From JARYLZ01 sp964388275 (GTDB lineage Bacteria; Bacteroidota; Ignavibacteria; SZUA-365): 21,589 nt of DNA. Shown one piece after another: positions 6,675-13,398 of the stretch. The stretch's first letter is position 1, and every line of letters starts with the position of its first letter. The stretch lies in the NCBI GenBank assembly GCA_964388275.1, contig CAYLZD010000049.1, forward strand, positions 1-21,589. The letters run 5' to 3'. The notes beneath the pieces were generated by a model. The model worked only from the letters and a program-made list of their open reading frames with translations. It ran no database searches and was not told the DNA's origin. Both the position numbers and the translations under genes were made by a program.

Positions 6675-9164
6675 ATGATCCGCGGAAAAATCCATCTCCG
6701 GATAACGGCGCTCGCAATGAGCGCCATTTCCCTCGCAGTTCTGTTTTCCGCCGATCGCCACGCCGACGAGGACGGTTCGCATGTCATGACAGGGGTTCAC
6801 ACAGCCGAGACCATGGCGACCGATTTCACGGCCATGCCCCCGGTTTTCGCGGAGTGCCGCGAGGGCGGCGTTCTCTTCGACCTCCGCATGCCGGCGGGGA
6901 GCGTGTCGTTCCTGCGCAATCGCATCGCGTTAGTCGGGAACGGAGGCGGGGATGGCTTTCGGAGGGTGTCGCGCCCCACCGGCCCGCGGAAGCGCCGCAC
7001 CGTCGAGGCGGACCGCGCAGGCACGCCGGTCATCCTCGTGTTCGAGGGCGCGAATCCCGATTGCCGCGTTGAGGGCGAGGACGCGCTCGATGCCGGGATG
7101 TGCGTGTTCCGGGGAAGCGACCCGTCGCGGTGGCGCAAGGGCTTGCGGCTCTTCCGGCGCATCAGATACCTCGATCTGTATCCGCATATCGATCTCGTGT
7201 ATCATGCGGGCGGAGGGATGTTGAAATACGAATTCATCGTGCATCCCGGCGGCAACCCCGGCGACATCCGCCTCGCATACGAGGGCATCGATCGCCTCCG
7301 TGTCGGCGCGGGCGGCGAGCTGCTGGTCGAGGCGGAGGGCGTGCGCCACAGCGACGCCGCGCCGATCGTGTATCAGGGGTACGGTCCGAATAGAAGCGCC
7401 GTCGACGGAAAATACATCGTGCGGGGAACGCGCTATGCCTATGACATCGGCTCATACGACCGGAACCGCGTGCTCGTGATAGATCCCGCGTACACCTTGT
7501 TCATCGGAGGAACCTGGACCGACGGTCTCCGCGATGTAAAAACTTCCTCGAGCGGCTATACTGATGTACTTGGAGGAACAGGATCGAGCGATTTTCCCAC
7601 GACGAGCGGCGCGTATCAGACGACGTATTCCGGCCGGGGCGACATGTTCATCGCTGTTTTTGCGCCGGACGGGTCGCTTGCCGCCTCGACGCTCATAGGC
7701 GGTTCGGCCGCGGATGCTGCCAAGCGCCTGGATTTCGATGATGAGGGCAACGTCGTGATCGGTGGATGGAGCGATTCGGAAGACTACCCGACAACGCCGG
7801 GGGCCTACCGGCGGCAATACGCCGGCGGCGCATCGGACGCGGTGATTTCCAGGTTCGCTCCGTTGTGCGACAGCCTGCTCTTCAGCGGATACATCGGCGG
7901 CTCGGGGCAGGACGACCTGTGGGGCATGGCGGTGGATCGCAGCGGAAACGTGTATCTGACCGGCCTGACCGATTCATGGAATTATCCGATAACAGCCGAC
8001 GCCGCCCAGCGCCGCTACGGCGGCGGCGACGACGACGTCTTCGTCACGAAACTCAGCGCCGACGGCAGCCGAATATTGTACAGCACTTATCTCGGCGGCT
8101 CGAACTTCGACGAAAGCTACGACATACGCCTGGATGAAGGGGGGAACGCTTTCATCTGCGGATTCACTCGTTCCTACGATTTTCCCACGACGCCGGGCGC
8201 CCTTCAGGAAAGATACCCCGGTTATGACGACGGCTTCGTCGCGAAGTTCGGCGCGCGTGGAAGCGCGTTGCTCTTTTCCACTTACGCGGGGGGTTTGGAC
8301 AACAACGACTGGATTTTCGCTCTTGCTCCCGACGGCGCAGGCGGTGTGTACGTGACCGGCAGCATCGGCTCCAATAGTTTTCCCACGACAGAGGGGGCAT
8401 TGCAACGACAGAAGTCGCATCCCGTATCGATGGATCTGGGCGTTTTTCACCTGGACGCAACCGGATCCCGACTCATAGCGAGCACCTATTTCGGCTATCC
8501 GGGCGTAAAAGGAGACATAGAACCGGAAGCAATACAGGTGCGCGATGGTCTGGTGTTTGTCGCCGGTCGAACGCTCGAGCCCCGGTTTCGAACACACCGC
8601 TGTCCGTGTTCGGATTCCGTTCGAGGCAGATATGATGCCTTCCTGTCCATCTTCACGGAGGGTCTCGATTCGCTCGTCTACAGCGGGCTTTTCGGTGGCG
8701 ACAGTTTGGATTGGTTTAACTCAATCGACGTTTCGAAGCAGCGGGTTCTCCTGGCTGGATGGACAACCTCGCAAGCATGTTTCCATGCAAGCAATGGCAC
8801 TCTGAGAAACTCGCGCAGCGGTCCGACCGACGGAATGCTTGTGGAACTGGACCTCGACGATATCCTTGCCGCACCCGAGGCAGGTCCGGGTTGCCCATCG
8901 CTCTTGTCCGTTCGGAATTACCCTAATCCCGTCCGCGCCGGATCTGCCGCGACGATTTCCTACACGCTCCCTAAGGCATCGGGAACCGTGCTGGAGTTGT
9001 GTGACGCATCGGGGCGTGTTGTCCGGTGCCGTGAACTCTCCTGGGAAGCGCCCGGCGCGCACAGCATCGCTGTCGACACGCGCGGTCTCGCGCCCGGCGT
9101 ATATTACTTCCGTCTCACCGCCTGCGGTGAAAGCGTCGCGAGGAAGATGGTTCTGTTGCGTTGA
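6675..9164 (+). CDS. DUF7948/SBBP-repeat beta-propeller protein with T9SS sorting domain
   Basis: The 829-aa protein starts at ATG 6675, 15 nt after the protease stop, which suggests co-transcription. No clear Shine-Dalgarno is visible. Residues ~1-27 (M-I-R-G-K-I-H-L-R ... I-S-L-A-V-L-F-S-A) look like a signal peptide. Residues ~55-275 match the DUF7948 domain that usually precedes SBBP propellers: F-R-G-S-D-P-S-R-W-R-K-G, Y-P-H-I-D-L-V-Y, L-K-Y-E-F-I-V-H-P-G, V-I-D-P-A-Y-T. From ~280 to ~720 run SBBP repeats, each with D-F/Y-P-T-T-x-G-A-x-Q, then an 'S-T-Y/I-G-G' strand and 'D-G-x-G-N-V-Y-x-T-G'. The last ~80 residues (R-N-Y-P-N-P ... L-A-P-G-V-Y-Y-F-R-L) are the sorting domain. The role is structural or binding; no enzyme motif was found. 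Confidence 0.9.
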   Translation: MIRGKIHLRITALAMSAISLAVLFSADRHADEDGSHVMTGVHTAETMATDFTAMPPVFAECREGGVLFDLRMPAGSVSFLRNRIALVGNGGGDGFRRVSRPTGPRKRRTVEADRAGTPVILVFEGANPDCRVEGEDALDAGMCVFRGSDPSRWRKGLRLFRRIRYLDLYPHIDLVYHAGGGMLKYEFIVHPGGNPGDIRLAYEGIDRLRVGAGGELLVEAEGVRHSDAAPIVYQGYGPNRSAVDGKYIVRGTRYAYDIGSYDRNRVLVIDPAYTLFIGGTWTDGLRDVKTSSSGYTDVLGGTGSSDFPTTSGAYQTTYSGRGDMFIAVFAPDGSLAASTLIGGSAADAAKRLDFDDEGNVVIGGWSDSEDYPTTPGAYRRQYAGGASDAVISRFAPLCDSLLFSGYIGGSGQDDLWGMAVDRSGNVYLTGLTDSWNYPITADAAQRRYGGGDDDVFVTKLSADGSRILYSTYLGGSNFDESYDIRLDEGGNAFICGFTRSYDFPTTPGALQERYPGYDDGFVAKFGARGSALLFSTYAGGLDNNDWIFALAPDGAGGVYVTGSIGSNSFPTTEGALQRQKSHPVSMDLGVFHLDATGSRLIASTYFGYPGVKGDIEPEAIQVRDGLVFVAGRTLEPRFRTHRCPCSDSVRGRYDAFLSIFTEGLDSLVYSGLFGGDSLDWFNSIDVSKQRVLLAGWTTSQACFHASNGTLRNSRSGPTDGMLVELDLDDILAAPEAGPGCPSLLSVRNYPNPVRAGSAATISYTLPKASGTVLELCDASGRVVRCRELSWEAPGAHSIAVDTRGLAPGVYYFRLTACGESVARKMVLLR

Positions 9165-9396
9165 TATTTCGTGCGTATACATGACGGGTGGTGAAATACG
9201 GACTGAGCCCAACAAATCCCCGATACTCCGAAACACCGAAATACCGATACTTTCCCAGGGACGTACCGGAGTGCTGGTGTAACGGGGTGACGAAGATGTG
9301 AAATTGTAGCGGTGTATAGCAATTGCCCGTTACACCGACAAACCGAAACCCCGGGAATGTCGGCGAAATGAGAAGTTATGCGCACGATGGATCGGC

Positions 9397-9413
9397 CTCG
9401 GGAAAATCCCGAG
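9397..9413. repeat. Perfect 7-bp hairpin
   Basis: CTCGGGA (9397-9403) and TCCCGAG (9407-9413) form a perfect stem around an AAA loop. There is no following T tract, so a rho-independent terminator is not supported. It may be part of a larger dispersed repeat. Confidence 0.55.
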
Positions 9414-9506
9414 ACAAAGGCCGTGGAACGAGCCCGCCATAGGCGGATAAACTGAGTGGAGCGCGACTTTTGCCGGGATTTTCCGACAGTCTTGACTTAT
9501 TCTTTG

Positions 9507-9540
9507 GTTATTTCTTTTGTGTCAAGACAAAAGAAGGAAC
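9507..9540. repeat. 14-bp imperfect inverted repeat
   Basis: TTCTTTTGT (9512-9520) pairs perfectly with ACAAAAGAA (9527-9535) around GTCAAG. With two mismatches the stem extends to GTTATTTCTTTTGT (9507-9520) against ACAAAAGAAGGAAC (9527-9540). It immediately precedes the tandem array. It could be a bidirectional terminator-like structure or the end of a degraded mobile repeat. Confidence 0.6.
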
Positions 9541-9551
9541 ATTATGGAAAC

Positions 9552-10222
9552 ACGGGAAATTGCCCACGTATCGGAGTGGTGGAGTATCGGAGTGTCGGAG
9601 AGGCGCGAGCCCTGCACATCCCCGTCACGCCGGCACACCGAAACTCCGATACTTGCAGCGAAGAGGGAAACTTCTCACGTATCGGAGTGGTGGAGTAACG
9701 GTGTATCGGAGAGCTGCGAGCCCTGTAAAGCCCCGTCACTCCGGTACACCGAAACTCCGATACTTGCAGCGAAGAGGGAAACTGCCCACGTATCGGAGTG
9801 GTGGAGTATCGGTGTATCGGAGAGGTGCGAGCCCTGCACATCCCCGTCACTCCGCCACACCGAAACTCCGATACTTGCAGCGAAGAGGGAAACTGCCCAC
9901 GTATCGGAGTGGTGGAGTATCGGTGTATCGGAGAGGTGCAAGCCCTGCACATCCCCGTCACCCCGGCACATGAGGCGAATAGGGAAACTGCCCACGTATC
10001 GGAGTGGTGGAGTATTGGTGTATCGGAGAGGTGTGAGCCCTGCAAGTCCCCGTCACCCCGGCACGCCGAGATGCCGACACATGAAGCGAATAGGAAAACT
10101 GCCCACGTATCGGCGTGAAGGCGTATCGGTGTATCGGAGGGGTGCGAGCCCCTGTAAAGCCCCTTACCCCGGCTCACCGAAACTCCGCTACTTGAAGCGC
10201 AGATGGAAATCGCCCACGCATC
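9552..10222. repeat. Array of six ~111-bp hairpin units
   Basis: The anchor CACGTATCGG (variant CACGCATCG at the end) starts at 9565, 9676, 9787, 9898, 9993, 10104 and 10215. The steps are therefore 111, 111, 111, 95, 111 and 111 bp; the fourth unit has lost 16 bp. Each of the first three units has perfect inverted arms, GTATCGGAGT and ACTCCGATAC (for example 9790-9799 with 9865-9874), with an inner CGGTGT/ACACCG pair, so one transcript could fold into a series of ~85-nt hairpins. Arms in units 4-6 are eroded. Because 111 is a multiple of 3 and the unit lacks stops, long ORFs appear in several frames on both strands; these are not evidence of coding. No unique spacers exist, so it is not a CRISPR. 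Confidence 0.85.
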
Positions 10223-10242
10223 GCGACACACTGTTCCCCGAA

Positions 10243-10276
10243 TTTGCATAACAGGAAATGATTCCTGATTTGCAAA
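10243..10276. repeat. 34-bp interrupted palindrome at the array/ATPase-remnant junction
   Basis: CAGGAA (10252-10257) pairs with TTCCTG (10262-10267) around ATGA. Outside this, TTTGC (10243-10247) pairs with GCAAA (10272-10276), with symmetrical 4-nt interruptions. It marks the boundary between the tandem array and the DUF4143 remnant, where homology to the ATPase family starts. It could be a footprint of an insertion or deletion event. Confidence 0.5.
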
Positions 10277-10858
10277 CATGCCGAGCCGGCGGCCGCGCAC
10301 GGGCAGACCTGGAACGCGTCTGCAATCGGCAGGAGTCTGGCGCTGGATTATAAAACCGTCAATACATATCTCGAGTACCTGATTGGAGCCTTCTTGATCC
10401 GCCTGCTTCCTCCTTATCACAGCAACCTGAAAAAACGTCTGGTGAAGAGTCCGAAAATGTTCTGGCGCGACACGGGCCTGCTGCACGCGTTATTACATGT
10501 TTCCGATTCGCGTTCCCTGCTTTCACAGCCGTGGGTGGGCGCTAGCTGGGAAGGCTACTGCATCGAGCAGATACTGGGTACGCTGTCCGCGCGAGGAATC
10601 CCCTGCGATCCTTACCATTTCCGCACCTCCGACGGGCACGAGATTGACCTCGTCCTCGGAACGCAATCCGAACTATGGGCAATCGAATTCAAGCTGACCT
10701 CTTTCCCCTCTCCGTCCGACATGGAGCGGCTGGAAAAGATCGCCGCCCTGATCGGCGCCACGCAGCTGGCCCTTGTGTCGAAGACGTCGGCCTCCATCGA
10801 AGGAAGGGGTCGTATATCCTGCGACCTGCCGACGTTTCTTCTGAAATTACAGGGCTGA
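10262..10858 (+). pseudogene. C-terminal remnant of a DUF4143-containing AAA-type ATPase
   Basis: The frame is open from 10262 to the stop at 10856-10858. From about 10289 it follows the family consensus closely: A-H-G-Q-T-W-N-A-S-A-I-G-R-S-L, then Y-K-T-V-N-T-Y-L-E-Y-L, R-L-L-P-P-Y-H-S-N-L-K-K-R-L-V-K-S-P, W-R-D-T-G-L-L-H. The nuclease-like tail includes W-E-G-Y-C-I-E-Q and H-E-I-D-L-V-L ... A-I-E-F-K. The whole N-terminal P-loop ATPase domain (about 200 residues, with Walker A and B) is missing, and upstream DNA is the hairpin array, so this is a 5'-truncated relic. The first possible start in the conserved part is TTG 10394. The intact family is often linked to toxin-antitoxin-like or mobile contexts; its role is not firmly known. 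Confidence 0.85.
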
Positions 10859-11129
10859 AGACGGTACGGTCGAATTCCGATTCAACGCATTATATCCGAA
10901 TCCCGCGGACGGACGCGCGGTGCTGGAATTCACGCTCTCGAACGGCGCGAGTGTGCGCCTTGCGCTCGTGAACATGCTCAGCATGCTTGTGCGCAAGGTC
11001 GTAGACGACGAACTCGGCCCCGGCCTGCATTCGTATCCCGTGGACACATCGGAGCTGCCGCGCGGGATGTACCTGTGCATACTGCAGGCAGGGAGCAAGG
11101 AATCGGTCAGGACGATGATAGTGAAGTGA
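10845..11129 (+). pseudogene. Orphan T9SS type A sorting domain (duplicated gene 3' end)
   Basis: The frame is open from 10845 and encodes E-D-G-T-V-E-F-R-F-N-A-L-Y-P-N-P-A-D-G-R-A-V, then a full sorting domain ending S-V-R-T-M-I-V-K, exactly the ending of the protein that stops at 1199. No passenger domain, signal peptide or plausible start precedes it, and its first codons overlap the 3' end of the DUF4143 relic in another frame. It is the 3' end of a paralogous cargo gene whose body was lost or replaced. Differences from the first copy in the sorting domain are few and partly synonymous, which suggests a recent duplication or gene conversion. Confidence 0.85.
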
Positions 11130-11424
11130 AAACGCAGGGCGGCGGCGCTGCACTATAATTGAGTCGTGCGGCTGCTGTGTCGGAGTGGGACTCGGAATCC
11201 GGAGAACCGGGGCAGTGAAATCACATAAGCCGCAAAGGGCACAAAAGGCACAAAATCACAGTGACGGGAGCGGTGAAGAGCAAATCCCCGATACGCCTTA
11301 ACTCCATAACTCTCAGCGTGGCGGAGTGATTTAAGGCGTTGTCAATTTGTGACATACGAGCCCGGCGTCTGACGTCAATATTTATTTTCTCCGCCTCTTG
11401 CATTTTACGGGGGGGGGGTATATT
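10894..11424 (+). repeat. ~530-bp direct duplication of 964-1494, containing promoter repeat copy 2
   Basis: Nearly every base from the Y-P-N-P codons through the stop, the 3' flank, the ~234-bp promoter repeat (11191-11424) and the ten-G run matches 964-1494 at a constant offset of 9,930, with no indel seen. Together the two copies are direct repeats flanking about 9.4 kb that contains the protease, two propeller genes and the hairpin array. Confidence 0.9.
11398..11424 (+). promoter_or_regulatory. Putative G-tract promoter, copy 2 (10 G)
   Basis: TTGCAT at 11398-11403, a 15-bp spacer containing G10 (11409-11418), and TATATT at 11419-11424. The arrangement equals copy 1. The lipoprotein gene begins within 40-115 nt downstream depending on the start codon chosen. 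Confidence 0.5.
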
Positions 11425-11538
11425 CAAAAAGCGGTATTGTGCGAAAATTGAATCCTTTTACTGTTGTGCGAGGTAACCGTGCTTCCCGGGCAGTATTTCT
11501 TTTCCAGACTCAAGTCAATATTCCGTCTGATACGGACG

Positions 11539-12603
11539 ATGGTTGACGCTAGTTGTGCAGTTGCGCGCACCGACCTTGATTACCTGCATCGCGCAAGAGT
11601 TTGCGCTGCCTGCCTTATTGTTTTTGCCGCGGCGTTGGCAGGCTTCGCCTGCAGCGAGCTCAACGAGCCATTTGTTATACCGTCACACGATTTCATCTGG
11701 GAGTTAGACACAATTCATCCGCTCAGTTCCGGCTTCTGCGCCGCCGACATGTGGGGAAGCAGCGATTCGAATGTGTATCTGGCGGGACAAGTAAACGACA
11801 GCCATGTCGGGATGGTCAGGTGGGACGGCAGGGAATGGAAGCCGGTTGATTTGTGGGATTACGGATTATGGGGATCCTACTTCATCGACGGAATCGATTC
11901 AACATACTTCGTTGTGACATTCGTAAAGGGCCGCAATTATGCTCTTGAGTACGACTGCGGCAGATGGAGGCGCCTTTCTATTCCCGACATCAAGCCCCAA
12001 ATTACGTGCATAGACGTCGTATCGAGAAACGAAATATACATAGGCAGCACCAGCGGTATTCTCAGGCATGACGGACAGGGCTACGAGTGGATGCTTGACT
12101 CGACCGACAGCCAGTATTACCAAGGCATGCATCTTTTTTACCCGTATTCGATTTTGCACGCACAGGATGGAAATCTGTATTTCACATCAATAAGACGCCG
12201 GACACCACAGATGAGCTTTTTCTGGAAGCAAATCGACGCGCGTTTCGTTCTCATCGATTCCTGCGAGATTGAAACACCTTCGTTCGGCGGAAAACTTGTT
12301 TCACACGGATACGACGTCTATTCGACGGCTGTAAAAGCCTTCAAGCTCGTCAACGGACGCTGGGAGTTACTGTGTGAAAAAGGTGGTTTTGACATGGCGC
12401 TTGAAGGAAATGAAATCTTCATAAGTGGAGAGAATGCTATATATCACTATAACGGGAATGACTGGGCTGATATATCACCGAGATATTTATTGTCCGGCAG
12501 AAGAATAAATTACTCGAGCATCAAGTATATAAATAACATATTATTCGTAGCCGTCAATTTTGGATACGAAACCTGGGTGCTTCGGGGTAGAAGGAATAAA
12601 TGA
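11539..12603 (+). CDS. Putative lipoprotein with kelch/WD-like repeats, no T9SS tail
   Basis: The frame is open from 11452, with possible starts TTG 11464, GTG 11479 (GAGG 5 nt upstream) and ATG 11539. ATG 11539 is chosen because it places the hydrophobic segment L-I-V-F-A-A-A-L-A-G-F-A-C at residues ~26-38, a lipobox-like end with Cys38 as the possible lipid anchor. GTG 11479 has the better ribosome site and remains possible. The mature ~317 residues show recurring strands such as A-D-M-W-G-S-S-D-S-N-V-Y-L-A-G, R-W-D-G-R-E-W-K-P and N-E-I-Y-I-G-S-T-S-G-I-L-R-H-D-G, typical of a propeller with 'D-G-x-x-W' turns. The C-terminus (W-V-L-R-G-R-R-N-K) is not a sorting domain, so it is probably a cell-envelope lipoprotein. 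The base composition is visibly more AT-rich than that of the neighbouring cargo genes. Confidence 0.75.
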   Translation: MVDASCAVARTDLDYLHRARVCAACLIVFAAALAGFACSELNEPFVIPSHDFIWELDTIHPLSSGFCAADMWGSSDSNVYLAGQVNDSHVGMVRWDGREWKPVDLWDYGLWGSYFIDGIDSTYFVVTFVKGRNYALEYDCGRWRRLSIPDIKPQITCIDVVSRNEIYIGSTSGILRHDGQGYEWMLDSTDSQYYQGMHLFYPYSILHAQDGNLYFTSIRRRTPQMSFFWKQIDARFVLIDSCEIETPSFGGKLVSHGYDVYSTAVKAFKLVNGRWELLCEKGGFDMALEGNEIFISGENAIYHYNGNDWADISPRYLLSGRRINYSSIKYINNILFVAVNFGYETWVLRGRRNK

Positions 12604-12636
12604 AGAGTAATGGTATGAAATTATCATAACACACTG

Positions 12637-13000
12637 CTGTCCAAAACGTTTTGGCTGGAGGATGCAACATGAGGATTCCGCGTCATTTTGGACAGATTCA
12701 GAGTCGTCGCGAGTTGGACCTGGTGGACAATTTCTATGCTCTTCATGGCGCTAATGCCATTTGCCTGTCCGGTTCCCATGGTGGTTCAGAGAACGGATGA
12801 TCCTGCCACTGTTGCAAATCGCGATACGTGAAAAGATTCAGACGGATCATGGCAACCAGATTCGCCATCGACCAGCCGTACTGCACCATCGCCTTCAGCA
12901 CTTTGAATGCCAACACGCCGATCAATGCTGTCCAAATCTGGATCAGCAACGCATTCTGACTTGTCCCAACGAAGGTTTTGATTTTAAGATGCTGTTTCAA
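12637..13000 (-). mobile_element. IS4-family insertion sequence remnant (transposase 3' end and terminus)
   Basis: Only the 3' part of an IS element remains, lying on the minus strand. The transposase remnant is followed (towards lower coordinates) by ~100 nt ending near CTGTCCAAAA at 12637-12646. An inverted copy, TTTTGGACAG, lies at 12686-12695, and CCAAAACGTTTTGG (12641-12654) is a perfect palindrome; one of these is probably the terminal inverted repeat. The 5' part of the element is absent: at about 13000 the sequence changes to unrelated DNA and, 100 bp on, to promoter repeat copy 3. Confidence 0.75.
12743..13000 (-). pseudogene. IS4-family transposase, C-terminal fragment
   Basis: Read on the minus strand, about 85 residues match the end of IS4-family DDE transposases: L-K-Q-H-L-K-I-K-T-F-V-G-T-S-Q-N-A, then I-Q-I-W-T-A-L-I, Y-G-W-S-M-A-N-L-V-A-M-I-R-L-N-L-F-T-Y-R-D-L, and a Pro-rich tail. 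The catalytic DDE core lies upstream in intact proteins and is missing here, so the fragment is inactive. The open frame extends to 13030, but the extra N-terminal residues (M-L-C-A-G-R-G-E-R-G) do not look like the family. Confidence 0.85.
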
Positions 13001-13106
13001 CCCCCGCTCTCCCCTCCCGGCGCACAGCACGGACGATTCCCTGCGGTCCGGGGTGGAGGGTGTATAAGTGTGACGGTGTGTCGGAGAGATTGATCCGGAG
13101 TGGGGC

Positions 13107-13342
13107 CTCGGAATCCGGAGAACCGGGGCAGTGAAATCACATAAGCCGCAAAGGGCACAAAAGGCACAAAATCACAGTGACGGGAGCGGTGAAGAGCAAA
13201 TCCCCGATACTCCTTAACTCCATAACTCTCAGCGTGGGGAAGTGATTCAAGGCGTTGTCAATTTGTTGCATACGAGCCCGGCGTCTGACGTCAATATATA
13301 TTTTCTCCGCCTCTTGCATTTTACGGGGGGGGGGGGTACATT
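13107..13342 (+). repeat. Intergenic promoter repeat, copy 3 of 3
   Basis: It matches 1261-1494 at a constant offset of 11,846 up to the G run, which is two bases longer here (12 G, 13325-13336); the following box is TACATT instead of TATATT. No sorting domain precedes it, so only the intergenic part is shared. This shows that the ~235-bp unit, not the gene end, is the core repeat. Confidence 0.9.
13314..13342 (+). promoter_or_regulatory. Putative G-tract promoter, copy 3 (12 G)
   Basis: TTGCAT at 13314-13319 and TACATT at 13337-13342 are 17 bp apart, the sigma-70 optimum, because the G tract has 12 members. Measured from TTG to TA the spacer is 20 bp, against 18 in copies 1 and 2. The start of the adhesin-like gene lies ~57 nt downstream. 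Confidence 0.5.
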
Positions 13343-13398
13343 CCAATCAGCTTTATACCGGACATCGGGATTCAAGTTATTCATCGAGAGGAGATGAA

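Larger units (their letters stand above)
9165..9551. other. Intergenic repeat-rich stretch with strong hairpins
   Basis: No credible gene lies here. 9213-9229 shares 17 bp (CAAATCCCCGATACTCC) with the interior of the three promoter repeats (1351-1367). The same CCGATAC/GTATCGG vocabulary recurs in the array that follows, so this stretch belongs to the same family of intergenic DNA. Two hairpins stand out and are listed separately (9397-9413, 9507-9540). 9455-9550 resembles a dispersed repeat seen in several environmental Bacteroidota genomes; that resemblance is from memory and unverified. Confidence 0.6.

Noticed and set aside
9552..10222. CRISPR array
   Set aside because: The whole 111-bp unit is repeated; there are no short direct repeats separated by unique spacers and no cas genes.
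9470..10486. Long ORFs (167, 244 and, on the minus strand, 314 codons) with a 37-residue repeat
   Set aside because: The 111-bp unit is stop-free and a multiple of three, so several frames on both strands are open at once; no ribosome site or domain favours any of them.
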